Assembly (NCBI RefSeq): GCF_964028515.1
Contig: NZ_OZ034788.1
Coordinates: forward strand, 248,001-312,000
Direction of reading: 5' to 3'
Source: Wolbachia endosymbiont (group B) of Hofmannophila pseudospretella
Lineage (GTDB): Bacteria > Pseudomonadota > Alphaproteobacteria > Rickettsiales > Anaplasmataceae
Length of the DNA: 64,000 nt
Part shown: positions 55,816-64,000 of the stretch, in pieces
Layout: each line of letters begins with the position of its first letter
Position numbering within the stretch: the stretch's first letter is position 1
Notes under the pieces: model-generated
Told to the model about the DNA's origin: nothing
Seen by the model: the letters and a program-made list of their open reading frames with translations, nothing else
Databases searched by the model: none
Program-made: the position numbers and the translations under genes

Positions 55816-57083
55816 CTATCGCCAAAGAAGTAGTTTATGCATTGCATCAGAGACTGAAAGATCTATCTGTAAATGCTACCCCTGATCAACTCGCATATCT
55901 CGCAAAATCTCTAGAGTCTATTGCTGGGCAAAGTACAGTACTTGATATTGTACAGATGACTGACATAAAATTAAAAGAACTTCTTGACAGTAGCACAAGT
56001 CATTTAAATAAATTAGATAGTAGTAAAAACAATGCATTAGCAGCAATCTCTGAATTAGAAGGAAAGTCATTAAAGAAAATAGATGAAAAAGGAATTACAA
56101 ATTTATCACTACTTGATAGCAGAAAAGATTCACATGTTGCCACCATCAATAATGCCGGAGATCTAAATAGCATAAGAAACACATTAAATAGCCTTAAAGC
56201 CATAAGCGATATACCAACTGGTTCATCAGTTATGAAAGAAATAAAAACTAGAGAAGACCAATTAAAAATCCTTACAACTAAATTTAACTCGATTAATGAT
56301 GTGCCAAATGGGTCATCAATTATAAAAGAGATAAGAAAGCGCAATATGGTTGAACCTGAATCATTACCTTTTCTGTTTGGCATTCTTAATCGATATAATG
56401 ACTATGGTTGGTCTGATGATAATGGCTATTTCAAAACAGAATTAGGGCAGTGGTATAAAGATACAGCAAAAACCGACTATATGCTGCAGCTCCTTGCAGG
56501 TAGTAATACTTATGATTGTACGTATTCTAGTTTTTATCATCCACCACAGTTGTACTTCTTACAAGGAAGTAACGGTAAATTTCTGTACAGAAAAGCATTT
56601 TTACGTCGTAGTCACAGCTCAGATCAATACAGTTACCCATATGCACTACTTGGAGTAATATTTGTAAAAAACACTACAAACAGCGATAAAACACGAACGC
56701 TTCATTTTAGTGGTTCATCACGTTGGAGTTCAGGATATGAAGGAGCAGGGTTATTCGTAGGAACACCTAGTCACGTTAATACTAATAAATCGGCAATCTC
56801 AGGAATAACTTGGACAAATATTTACAACTACTCAACTAATTCTGCAGTATTTAGTAGTTCAAATAATATTACTGTGCCAGCAAATAAGACAGTAGCAATT
56901 TTATTTTACGCATCGCCATATTTTTACACATCTGATTATCACCATTACAGTTGGTTTATGAGGTGGAGTATTTATAACTTTCGGAGCAATTTTTTAACTA
57001 CAGGGCTTGAGATAGATGTAGAGAGAACGCTAAGGGCTTGGCAATGTCCAGGATTATCTAACACGCATGAGATTTGGAGGTAA
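55812..57083 (+). CDS. phage tail fibre-like protein
   Basis: The 423-residue protein has a helical stalk (about 1-180) with two imperfect repeats (AISDIPTGSSVMKEIKTRED and SINDVPNGSSIIKEIRKRN), and a globular aromatic-rich end from about 190 (LFGILNRYNDYGWSDDNGYF, HFSGSSRWSSGYEGAGLFVG). Such a stalk plus tip suggests receptor binding. The tip is rich in Ser, Tyr and Trp. The gene lies between DUF4815-type proteins and the fibre assembly gene. Confidence 0.72.
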   Translation: MTIAKEVVYALHQRLKDLSVNATPDQLAYLAKSLESIAGQSTVLDIVQMTDIKLKELLDSSTSHLNKLDSSKNNALAAISELEGKSLKKIDEKGITNLSLLDSRKDSHVATINNAGDLNSIRNTLNSLKAISDIPTGSSVMKEIKTREDQLKILTTKFNSINDVPNGSSIIKEIRKRNMVEPESLPFLFGILNRYNDYGWSDDNGYFKTELGQWYKDTAKTDYMLQLLAGSNTYDCTYSSFYHPPQLYFLQGSNGKFLYRKAFLRRSHSSDQYSYPYALLGVIFVKNTTNSDKTRTLHFSGSSRWSSGYEGAGLFVGTPSHVNTNKSAISGITWTNIYNYSTNSAVFSSSNNITVPANKTVAILFYASPYFYTSDYHHYSWFMRWSIYNFRSNFLTTGLEIDVERTLRAWQCPGLSNTHEIWR

Positions 57084-57089
57084 CAAACA

Positions 57090-57647
57090 ATGTCTATCTA
57101 CATTAGATTTGAAAATGATAAACAAGTAGAAACAACAATACTTGAAAGCAAGCCAAAAGGTAAAAATTGGTATGAAGCGCCAAAAGATTTTGATTGGCAA
57201 AAAAGCTATTGTTTAACAGAAGGAGGAGAAATTGCTCAGCGGAATCAAGAAGATATTGAATTGGAGTTATTGCAAAATGCGAAATTTTCTGCACTTTCTA
57301 ATCTTCGTGCTTATTATGATAACTATACTAACCAATACACAGGACATTCTCACCAGAAGTCTAAGTCGTATGCGATACAAGCGAAAGCCGCAAAAAGCAT
57401 TCTAGCAGCACCAGAATCTATAGATGAAAAGGATAAAGAAATTATAGAACCTTTAGCAAAAGTCCGTGGTATTACAGTTATCGAAATGGCAAGGATAATC
57501 GAGGAAAAAGTGAAAAAAGCAGTAAAAGCGATAGTGAAATGCGAGGAGTTGGAAGACATGGCGAAGAGGAAAATTGAAGAAGCTAAAAGTGAAGTAGAGC
57601 TACAGGCTTTGCTCAATGATTTTAAACAAAGAATGCAAAAAAAATGA
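57090..57647 (+). CDS. tail fibre assembly-like protein
   Basis: The 185-residue protein starts MSIYIRFENDKQVETTILES and has PKGKNWYEAPKDFDWQKSYC, followed by a long charged helix (QAKAAKSILAAPESIDEKDK) like DUF4376/tail assembly chaperones placed after fibres. It overlaps the sheath gene by 4 bases. Family match is moderate. Confidence 0.68.
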   Translation: MSIYIRFENDKQVETTILESKPKGKNWYEAPKDFDWQKSYCLTEGGEIAQRNQEDIELELLQNAKFSALSNLRAYYDNYTNQYTGHSHQKSKSYAIQAKAAKSILAAPESIDEKDKEIIEPLAKVRGITVIEMARIIEEKVKKAVKAIVKCEELEDMAKRKIEEAKSEVELQALLNDFKQRMQKK

Positions 57648-58819
57648 CAGAGCAATTTTTACATGGTGTAAATGTTATTGAGGTAACCTCAGGGGCCAAG
57701 GTAGTACGCACAGCTAAATCATCAGTGATAGGTGTAATTGGTACTGCACCTGAAGCAGATGGGCAAAAATTTCCACTGAATAAGCCAGTACTGATAGCAG
57801 GAAGCTTAAAAGAAGCGGTAAAACTTGGCAAAAAGGGGACTCTTTTTTCAGCAGTAAATGGAGTATTTTCCCAAATTGGTGCAACAGTAGTAGTTATTCG
57901 AGTTGAAGAAAGTGATCCAAAATTAAAAGAAGAAGAGACGCTGAAGAATATAATTGGCGGTGTTGATGAGGAAACCGGAGAATATCAGGGAATTGAGGCA
58001 TTTCTCAGCAGTGAAAGCATAGTTCATGTTGCGCCAAGAATATTAATTGCACCTCAGTTTACTCACCAACTACCAGAAGATGGCAAAAATCCAGTGGTTG
58101 CAGCATTAATTCCTATAGCAGAAAAGCTGAGAAGCATAATAGTAGCAGATGGACCAAATACTAATGATGAAGAAGCAATAAAATGGAGAAAAAGTGTAGG
58201 CAGCTCAAGAGTTTACGTGGTTGACCCATGGATTAAGTTATTTATTGAAGGAAAAGAAGAAATCTTGCCATCGAGTCCATTTGTAGCTGGTTTAATAGCT
58301 AAGATAGACAGCGAGCAAGGCTTCTGGCACTCACCTTCAAATAAAGAAATAAACGGTATTGTTGGAACAAGCAGGCCTATTGATTTTACTCTCGGTAATA
58401 CAAATTGCAGAGCAAACCACTTAAATGAAAATGAAGTAACAACGATAATTCATCAAAATGGCTATAGGCTTTGGGGAAATAGAACATGTTCAAATGACTC
58501 AAAATGGGCTTTTTTGTCAGTGAGAAGGACTGCAGATTTAATTAATGATAGTTTACTTCGAGCTCATCTCTGGGCAGTTGATCGAAATATCACCAAAACT
58601 TATATAGATGATGTAATTGAGGGGGTGAATTCTTATCTTGCAAGTTTAAAAGCACAAGGAGCAATTATTAGCGGAAAATGTTATACAACACCAGAGCTCA
58701 ATACACCGGCAAATATTGCAAGCGGGAAAGTATATTTTGATTTCGAATTTACACCACCATATCCGGCTGAGCAAATAATATTCAGGTCTCATCTTGTAAA
58801 TAATAGTATAATAAGTTAG
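57644..58819 (+). CDS. tail sheath protein (FI type)
   Basis: The 391-residue protein matches contractile tail sheath FI: HGVNVIEVTSGAKVVRTAKS, SVIGVIGTAPEADGQKFPLN, later NGIVGTSRPIDFTLGNTNCR, NENEVTTIIHQNGYRLWGNR and the C-terminal VYFDFEFTPPYPAEQIIFRS. The sheath contracts to push the tube through the envelope. It is followed by the tube gene after 11 bases. Confidence 0.95.
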   Translation: MTEQFLHGVNVIEVTSGAKVVRTAKSSVIGVIGTAPEADGQKFPLNKPVLIAGSLKEAVKLGKKGTLFSAVNGVFSQIGATVVVIRVEESDPKLKEEETLKNIIGGVDEETGEYQGIEAFLSSESIVHVAPRILIAPQFTHQLPEDGKNPVVAALIPIAEKLRSIIVADGPNTNDEEAIKWRKSVGSSRVYVVDPWIKLFIEGKEEILPSSPFVAGLIAKIDSEQGFWHSPSNKEINGIVGTSRPIDFTLGNTNCRANHLNENEVTTIIHQNGYRLWGNRTCSNDSKWAFLSVRRTADLINDSLLRAHLWAVDRNITKTYIDDVIEGVNSYLASLKAQGAIISGKCYTTPELNTPANIASGKVYFDFEFTPPYPAEQIIFRSHLVNNSIIS

Positions 58820-58830
58820 GAGCAAGTAAA

Positions 58831-59337
58831 GTGTTACCGAAAATACTGAGAAATTTTAACGTATTTGTTGATGGTCGTGGTTATGCAGGGAAAATTGATG
58901 AAATAACCTTGCCGAAGCTTACCATAAAAACTGAAGAATACAGAGCTGGTGGTATGGATATTCCAGTAAATATTGATATGGGCATGGAAAAGCTTGAAGC
59001 AGATTTCACTTTTGCTGAATACGATACAGAGCTCTTTCGGCTATTTGGGTTGATAAATGGAAATTCAGTAGCTTTGATGCTCCGTGGTGGAATGCAAGGT
59101 AGTGGAAGTAATGATATTGAAGCAGTAATAATCAATTTAAGAGGCATTTTTAAAGAATTTGATTTTGGTAACTGGAAACCTGCTGAAAAAGCAACGCTGA
59201 AGTGTACTGTAGCTGCTCATTACTATAAACTTACCATAGGTGGCAATGAGCTGATAGAGATCGATGCTGAAAATATGATAAGAAAGATAAATGGCGTTGA
59301 TCAAATGGCCTTGCTGCAAACGGTTTTAGGAATATGA
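58831..59337 (+). CDS. major tail tube protein (FII type)
   Basis: From GTG at 58831 the 168-residue protein reads LPKILRNFNVFVDGRGYAGK, IDEITLPKLTIKTEEYRAGG and DIPVNIDMGMEKLEADFTFA, the signature of P2 FII tube proteins. It forms the inner tube of the contractile tail. AGGAGC upstream supports the GTG start. Confidence 0.94.
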   Translation: MLPKILRNFNVFVDGRGYAGKIDEITLPKLTIKTEEYRAGGMDIPVNIDMGMEKLEADFTFAEYDTELFRLFGLINGNSVALMLRGGMQGSGSNDIEAVIINLRGIFKEFDFGNWKPAEKATLKCTVAAHYYKLTIGGNELIEIDAENMIRKINGVDQMALLQTVLGI

Positions 59338-59425
59338 AAACTTATTTGAAATTTTATTTTTTAAGGAGAAGCATATTAAAATAACTTTAAAAGTGTAAAA
59401 ATATTTTATTTTTTAGGAGAATTTT
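59338..59425 (+). repeat. duplicated leader/ribosome-site segment before gene E
   Basis: TTTTATTTTTTAAGGAGAA (59352-59370) and TTTTATTTTTTAGGAGAA (59402-59419) are near copies 50 bases apart. Only the second precedes a start codon; the first may be a spare or the trace of a lost small gene. Confidence 0.5.
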
Positions 59426-59683
59426 ATGAAAACTATAACACTAAACAACCCAATTACAGTTGATGGAATTTCTGTCTCAGAACTTACCGTTAGACGTCCA
59501 AAAGTTAGGGATTATCTTGCCATAGATCGTCTAAATGGTAGTGATTTAAGTAAAGAAGTCACTCTGACAGCGAACTTAACATCAGTGGCAAAAGAATCAA
59601 TTGAGGAGTTAGATATTGCTGATTATGTTAAAGTACAAGAGGTGCTCAAGGATTTTTTTTCACCAGTTATTCAAAGAACTTGA
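59426..59683 (+). CDS. tail assembly protein E
   Basis: The 85-residue protein (ITLNNPITVDGISVSELTVR, RPKVRDYLAIDR) matches the P2 gpE family of tail assembly chaperones, which bind the tape measure. Codons 75-79 hold GAT TTT TTT TCA with T TTT TTT at 59653-59659, where a -1 shift would add the E' part. A short and a long form are therefore expected. Confidence 0.9.
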   Translation: MKTITLNNPITVDGISVSELTVRRPKVRDYLAIDRLNGSDLSKEVTLTANLTSVAKESIEELDIADYVKVQEVLKDFFSPVIQRT

Positions 59684-59811
59684 GGTCAGAAGTATTAATG
59701 TTCAGCTCTGTTGTAGGAGGCGGAGTTGAACAAATACTTGATATGGAGATTAGTGAATTTATTTTATGGAGCAAATTAGCTAGGGAGTTCAAATGTCAGT
59801 ATTATCGATAA
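59660..59811 (+). CDS. E' extension made by -1 frameshift from E
   Basis: In the -1 frame after the slip the protein continues FTSYSKNLRSEVLMFSSVVG then GGVEQILDMEISEFILWSKL and AREFKCQYYR, ending TAA at 59811 inside the tape measure start. Sequence and place match P2 E', produced as E+E'. An internal ATG at 59698 exists, but frameshifting is the known mechanism. Confidence 0.8.
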
Positions 59812-62057
59812 AAATAGGTGCAGTACTTGATGGCAGTTTTAATACTGTAATAAAGGGCAGTAGTAGTCAACTTACTCATCTTGGTGAGAACATAAGAAAG
59901 CTTGACTCATCTTTAAAATCAGTATCAAAATTTAAGCAGTTGGGTAGTGATGTTTTGACTAGCAGGAGGTCGTGGAAGGGCTTTGAAGATCAAGTAAAAT
60001 CTTTAGCTAAACAAATGAAAGCAATAAAGAAACCGAGCAAAACTTTAAAAGCTGAATTTGATAAAGCTAAGTTTTCTGCAACAAAAGCAAAAGAAGCATA
60101 TTTGAAAAAGAGAGATGCTTTGCATTCATTTAATGAAGAAGTAAGGAAAAGTGGAAGAAATATTAAGTCATTAGTAAGTGATCAATATAAACTTGGTTCT
60201 TCTATTGAAGTGCTAAAAGGTAAGTATGGTAAGCTTGGGTCTGCAATACGTAGTCACCAAAGTTTTTTAGCAAGCAAAGCACATTTTAAGTCACAAATTA
60301 TAGAGACTATTGGGCTAGGGCTAACGCTTGCAGCTCCAGTTAAAGTTGCGATTGACTTTGAAAGTGCTATGGCTGATGTTACAAAAGTGGTAGATTTTAA
60401 AAAAGGAACGGATGAAGCAACTAAATTTGCAAAGAAGTTAAAAGAGATGTCACGCACTATACCATTATCAGCCGCAGAACTGGCACAAATAGCTGCAAGT
60501 GGTGGTCAACTTGGTATCAAGAAAGAAGATCTTTTTATGTTTACAGAAACAGTGGCAAAAATGTCTACAGCATTTGATATGTCTGCAGAGCAAGCAGGTG
60601 ATTCTATAGCTAAACTCTCTAACGTTTATGGCATTGATGTTAGTAAAATGGAACATGTTGGTAATGTGATCAACCACTTATCAGATAACACTGCTGCTAA
60701 AGCAAGAGATATGGCTGAAACTCTAGCAATAGTTGGTGGTACTGCAAAGCAGTTTGGTTTGGATATCGAGAAAACAAGTAGTTTAGCAAATGCTTTCATT
60801 AGCTTAGGTAAAACACCTGAAAAAGCTGCAACTGCTATAAATGCTCTACTTAGTAAACTTCAGACTGCTGAAGAACAAGGAGGGGATTTTAAAGCAGCAT
60901 TAGAGCAAATGGGAATAACTGCAGAAGAAATAGTACAAAGAATAAGCGAAAACGGCGAAGAAGCATTACTCTATTTTTTTCAAACTCTAAAGAAAATGGA
61001 TAACCAGGAACGTTCTACAATCCTTATGAAACTTTTCGGTCAGGAATATCAAGATGATATTGCATTATTAGCTGGAAGTTTTAATAAGTATGAGGATGCA
61101 ATAAAGTTATTGGCTAATACAGAAAAGTACAAGAGCTCTCTACAAGAAGAATTCAAAAATCGTGCAGACACTACAGCTAATAAATTACGACTTCTTCGAA
61201 ATGCAATAGCTGAAGTTGGTATGAACCTGGGCTCAGTGATGTTGCCTACTTTAAAATCTATAGCTGAATTTTTACAAGAAAAAACTAGATATATAGCAGA
61301 GTTTGCAGAAAAATATCCAACTTTAACCACGGCGATCATGGGTACTGTAGCATCCTTGATAAGTTTAAAAATTGTAGCAGTAGGACTAGGATACGGATTT
61401 ACATTGCTAGGAAGTACGATTTTTAGTCTGAAAGCAAACCTACTTGGAGTATTTTCATTTTTATCAGCTACAGTTTTTCCTGCAGTAGTAACAGGACTAA
61501 GAGCAATAACACTCGTTAACCCTATAGGACTTTTAGTTGCTGGACTTGTTACTGGTGCAGCTCTTGTTATAGCTAACTGGCAAAAGGTGAAAGACTTTTT
61601 CTCTAGCTTGTGGAAATCACTCATTGAACCTATAGGAAAAGCTTTTTCATGGATAGGGGAAAGTGTATTTGGAAAAGTATTGGAAAATAGCCCACTGAAA
61701 GAATTTGAAAAAAGAAAAACTGAAATAAAAGCAGTCCATACTCCCATAAAGAGTAATATTCTCAACAGTGGAAATCCTGTGCTAGGTAACAGTATAATTA
61801 AAGAATTTTCAAAGAGAAATAAAAATAGCTTCAGAGTCAAAAGCCTTATTGAGGAGACAGAGAGCGATAAGATATTTGCAAGGAGTAAGTTTGAAAATAA
61901 AGAACAAAATAAAACTCAGAACATCACTAATAATTACACTATCAGCATTAAAGCAGAACCTAACCAAGATGTTCGTAGTCTTGCAGATGAAGTAATAAAA
62001 AGGATAAGAGAAAAGTCACGTGATGTTTTATTTGATACGGTAGAGACATTTTATTGA
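59793..62057 (+). CDS. tail tape measure protein (gpT type)
   Basis: The 754-residue protein has an N-terminal coiled coil (LGENIRKLDSSLKSVSKFKQ), the TP901 core (AMADVTKVVDFKKGTDEATK, IPLSAAELAQIAASGGQLGI, LANAFISLGKTPEKAATAIN), then hydrophobic segments (TTAIMGTVASLISLKIVAVG, NPIGLLVAGLVTGAALVIAN). It fixes tail length and probably enters the cell membrane on injection. It overlaps E' by 19 bases and is followed by the IS110. Confidence 0.94.
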   Translation: MSVLSIKIGAVLDGSFNTVIKGSSSQLTHLGENIRKLDSSLKSVSKFKQLGSDVLTSRRSWKGFEDQVKSLAKQMKAIKKPSKTLKAEFDKAKFSATKAKEAYLKKRDALHSFNEEVRKSGRNIKSLVSDQYKLGSSIEVLKGKYGKLGSAIRSHQSFLASKAHFKSQIIETIGLGLTLAAPVKVAIDFESAMADVTKVVDFKKGTDEATKFAKKLKEMSRTIPLSAAELAQIAASGGQLGIKKEDLFMFTETVAKMSTAFDMSAEQAGDSIAKLSNVYGIDVSKMEHVGNVINHLSDNTAAKARDMAETLAIVGGTAKQFGLDIEKTSSLANAFISLGKTPEKAATAINALLSKLQTAEEQGGDFKAALEQMGITAEEIVQRISENGEEALLYFFQTLKKMDNQERSTILMKLFGQEYQDDIALLAGSFNKYEDAIKLLANTEKYKSSLQEEFKNRADTTANKLRLLRNAIAEVGMNLGSVMLPTLKSIAEFLQEKTRYIAEFAEKYPTLTTAIMGTVASLISLKIVAVGLGYGFTLLGSTIFSLKANLLGVFSFLSATVFPAVVTGLRAITLVNPIGLLVAGLVTGAALVIANWQKVKDFFSSLWKSLIEPIGKAFSWIGESVFGKVLENSPLKEFEKRKTEIKAVHTPIKSNILNSGNPVLGNSIIKEFSKRNKNSFRVKSLIEETESDKIFARSKFENKEQNKTQNITNNYTISIKAEPNQDVRSLADEVIKRIREKSRDVLFDTVETFY

Positions 62058-62287
62058 TGCTATCTTGTATCTTGAAAAAAGCATCTAATGTTTTAAGCTT
62101 AAGCATTAGGTGGAGAAGGGAAGAACTCTGGATGTTATCTTAGATATAAAATCTGTCCAAGAGAAAAGAGTTCCCTTCTCAAAAGTAGAGGTTGGACGGT
62201 ATCTTAGAAAGACCTAAATGGTTCTAATTCTGTATGCACAAGGTTAGCCTTACTTTTCATTTTAAATGGTAACGTATGGAGTTATAA

Positions 62288-63301
62288 ATGATCAACAACT
62301 TTTTAGGTATAGACATATCAAAAGATCGCTTTGATGTTTTTCTTTCTTTCACAAGTAAAAAAGGGAAACGCGAAACTAAGAAAAGGAATTTTAAAAGCGA
62401 TGATTCTGGGTTTCAAGGTCTACTTGATTTTTTACAAAAACATAATGTGGAGCAAGTAACAATCTGTATGGAAGCTACAGGTTGTTATAGTGAAGCTTTG
62501 GCTGAATTTCTACACAATGCTGGATATTTTGTTAGTGTAGTAAATCCTTATTGCATAAAATCTTATGCAAGGAGTAAGCTTGTGCGACAAAAGAATGATC
62601 AGAGCGATGCAGAGATTATAGCAGATTATTGTCAAAGACAGGAACCTACACGTTGGACACCACCGTCTTCTGAAAAGAAAAAATTAAAACATCTTTATCG
62701 TTGTTCAGCTGCGTTAAAAAATGAATTAACATTAGTAAATAATCATTTAGAAAATAAAGAGAGACTGCCTGAAAAAGTTGTAAATGTTTGGGAAAATCTT
62801 TCAGTGAACATAGAGCAATCAATAGAAACAATAAAAAACTCCATACATGAACTATTAAAACAACACAAAGAATTGTTGGAAGATTTTCAGCTACTATTAA
62901 CTGTTCAAGGCATAGGAAAGGAATCAGCAGTAGCTATTTTAGCTGAAATTTCTGATATAAAAGTTTTTATAAATGCCAGGCAATTGGCATCATATGCTGG
63001 AACTATACCACGGAATATAACATCAGGTTCATCTGTATATGCCAAGCCCAGATTAAGTAAATCAGGTTCACAAACATTACGTAAGGCAATGTATTTTCCT
63101 GCTATAGTATCTAAAAAGCATAATCCTATTATTATGACTTTTTGTAAGAGGTTAAAAGAGAAAGGCAAGCATAACATGGCCATTGTAGGAGCTGCAATGC
63201 GCAAGTTACTCCATATAGTTTTTGGTGTTTTAAGTTCAAGGAAGGCTTTTGATCCAGATCATATCAAGAATTATAAGGCTAGAAGATTAGCTGAAGTTTA
63301 A
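62288..63301 (+). CDS. IS110-family DEDD transposase
   Basis: The 337-residue protein is close to copy 1 (FLGIDISKDRFDVFLSF, CMEATGCYSEALAEFLHNAG, KNDQSDAEIIADYCQRQEP, LLTVQGIGKESAVAILAE, YAGTIPRNITSGSSVYAKPR, LSKSGSQTLRKAM). All DEDD and serine-region residues I can compare are kept, so it may be active. It differs from copy 1 at many positions, so the copies did not arise by very recent duplication. Confidence 0.93.
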   Translation: MINNFLGIDISKDRFDVFLSFTSKKGKRETKKRNFKSDDSGFQGLLDFLQKHNVEQVTICMEATGCYSEALAEFLHNAGYFVSVVNPYCIKSYARSKLVRQKNDQSDAEIIADYCQRQEPTRWTPPSSEKKKLKHLYRCSAALKNELTLVNNHLENKERLPEKVVNVWENLSVNIEQSIETIKNSIHELLKQHKELLEDFQLLLTVQGIGKESAVAILAEISDIKVFINARQLASYAGTIPRNITSGSSVYAKPRLSKSGSQTLRKAMYFPAIVSKKHNPIIMTFCKRLKEKGKHNMAIVGAAMRKLLHIVFGVLSSRKAFDPDHIKNYKARRLAEV

Positions 63302-63368
63302 AGTCAAAAAGTGCTCCATCACATCTTATGTGAAATAGTACCTTACACAAATTTATTTAATGTTGCTG

Positions 63369-63447
63369 GTTAGTGTGTATGTTGATAAGTAAATTGATTT
63401 TACATATACACAACAGCAGAAATTTACTTATCAACATATACACTAAC
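63369..63447 (+). ncRNA. stem-loop in the IS110 copy 2 3' region with compensatory changes
   Basis: Arms 63369-63395 and 63421-63447 pair with one G-T wobble. Compared with copy 1, one A-T pair has become T-A on both arms and one pair became G-T, so pairing is kept although sequence moved. A CTGTGTA...TACACAG hairpin follows. This supports a selected structure, perhaps part of a bridge RNA. Confidence 0.55.
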
Positions 63448-63525
63448 TATAATCTGTGTACTGCTACACAGATTGTGAATTGGAAGTATTTTTTTTGGTT
63501 TTATGATGCAATTTAGGAAATTTTT

Positions 63526-63888
63526 ATGTTGACTAACAAGACGGTATCTCTTGGTCCGTATAAGTTTGCTCCCACAAGTTTAAAGTATAGCAAAGAAAAT
63601 CGTTGGAGCACGATTGAGTGTATTGAAAATATGCCACTATTACAAAATATCGGTCAAGGTGTAGAAAATATAGATTTAGAAGGAATGATTTATCTGCATA
63701 ATCTCAACGGGCTAAATCAATTAAAGAGTGTGAAAGAAGCTGAAAAACCACATATTTTAGTAGATAGTTTAGGTAATATTTTAGGACAATTCGTAATTAC
63801 TAGGTTAGAAGAAAAGCAGATGTATTTTTTACCTAATGGACTACCAAGAAAAGTTGAATTTAGTTTGAGTTTAAAAAGCTATAGATGA
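63526..63888 (+). CDS. tail protein U (gpU type)
   Basis: The 120-residue protein reads VSLGPYKFAPTSLKYSKENR, WSTIECIENMPLLQNIGQGV then ENIDLEGMIYL, typical of P2 gpU, a tail completion protein at the head-proximal end. The first codons lie in sequence shared with the IS110 copy at 32225, so the original start may have been changed by the insertion. It overlaps X by 4 bases. Confidence 0.9.
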   Translation: MLTNKTVSLGPYKFAPTSLKYSKENRWSTIECIENMPLLQNIGQGVENIDLEGMIYLHNLNGLNQLKSVKEAEKPHILVDSLGNILGQFVITRLEEKQMYFLPNGLPRKVEFSLSLKSYR

Positions 63889-64000
63889 CTGTATACTATG
63901 TGAGTAAAGAAAATGAGATGTTAGATCTGATTTGCTGGAAACATTACGGATTTACTGATGGAGTAGTGGAATTAGTACTAGCAGAGAACTTAGGTTTGGC
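63885..64000 (+). CDS. tail protein X (gpX type), cut by the window end
   Basis: ATG at 63885 overlaps the U stop as ATGA. The 38 visible residues (VYYVSKENEMLDLICWKHYG, DGVVELVLAENLGLA) fit P2 gpX, a small LysM-like tail protein. The end is outside the window. Confidence 0.82.
   Translation, partial: MTVYYVSKENEMLDLICWKHYGFTDGVVELVLAENLGL

Larger units (their letters stand above)
62077..63527 (+). mobile_element. IS110-family element, copy 2 (ends approximate)
   Basis: Similar to copy 1 from AAAAGCATCT (62077) to about the GTTGACT block near 63528. It lies between the tape measure stop and gene U. The last 7 or so codons of shared sequence reach into the start of U, so the true right end is uncertain. 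Confidence 0.8.

Noticed and set aside
1..64000. tRNA, rRNA and CRISPR features
   Set aside because: No cloverleaf, rRNA sequence or repeat-spacer array was recognised by eye in the gaps; a covariance search was not possible.

Overview
The window is AT-rich DNA that looks like a Wolbachia chromosome carrying most of a WO-type prophage. The reasons are a core nusA-infB-rbfA-ubiA block typical of Rickettsiales, many ankyrin genes, heavy IS load (IS5, IS630 and IS110 families), a large serine recombinase next to ankyrin genes, and a full set of myovirus-like head and tail genes. These assignments come from reading protein motifs; no database search was run.

Layout. 1-5.8 kb: core genes (end of an RND efflux permease, nusA, infB, rbfA, ubiA), all on +. 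5.8-14 kb: two large minus-strand effector-type genes. One encodes a protein of twelve 37-residue ankyrin-like repeats. The other is an about 1.8-kb-residue protein, broken by one frameshift, with OTU - ankyrin - OTU - NB-ARC - TPR-like order. Both have a nuclear-localisation-like basic cluster near the C-terminus, and diverged direct repeats lie before and after them. 14-23 kb: exoD-like gene, a coiled-coil protein, an IS630 with a strange 111-bp inverted repeat, hsp20, an unknown gene, a decayed pRiA4b ORF-3-like gene and a gene cut in two by an IS5 element.

23.2 kb to the end: WO-like prophage. Serine recombinase, DUF2924 and two ankyrin genes (minus) are followed by an IS630 that itself carries an IS5 and truncates the baseplate gene W. 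Then, read on the minus strand from about 44 kb down to 28.7 kb: RuvC-like nuclease, ParB-methyltransferase, small terminase, ankyrin protein (split by IS5), large terminase, lambda gpW-like joining protein, RelBE pair, portal, S49 protease, decoration and capsid proteins, connector (split by IS110), tail protein Z, gpV, PAAR and W. Rightwards from 44.5 kb on +: a small sigma-70-like factor, a Sak4-like ATPase and three related RepA-type ATPases (replication/recombination), then tail genes: DUF4815-type proteins, tail fibre, fibre-assembly protein, sheath, tube, E/E' chaperones, tape measure, IS110, U and X (cut by the window end).

Most notable signal: a nearly identical 35-36 bp sequence (TTGCGGACGAATT, 5-6 nt, GTCATCGTACATATATA) stands directly before each of the three phage operons (packaging/head, replication, tail), and the phage encodes its own sigma-like factor in the middle of them. 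This suggests a phage-specific sigma/promoter circuit. Many genes here are broken by IS elements or single-base shifts, so the prophage is probably not fully functional as it stands.
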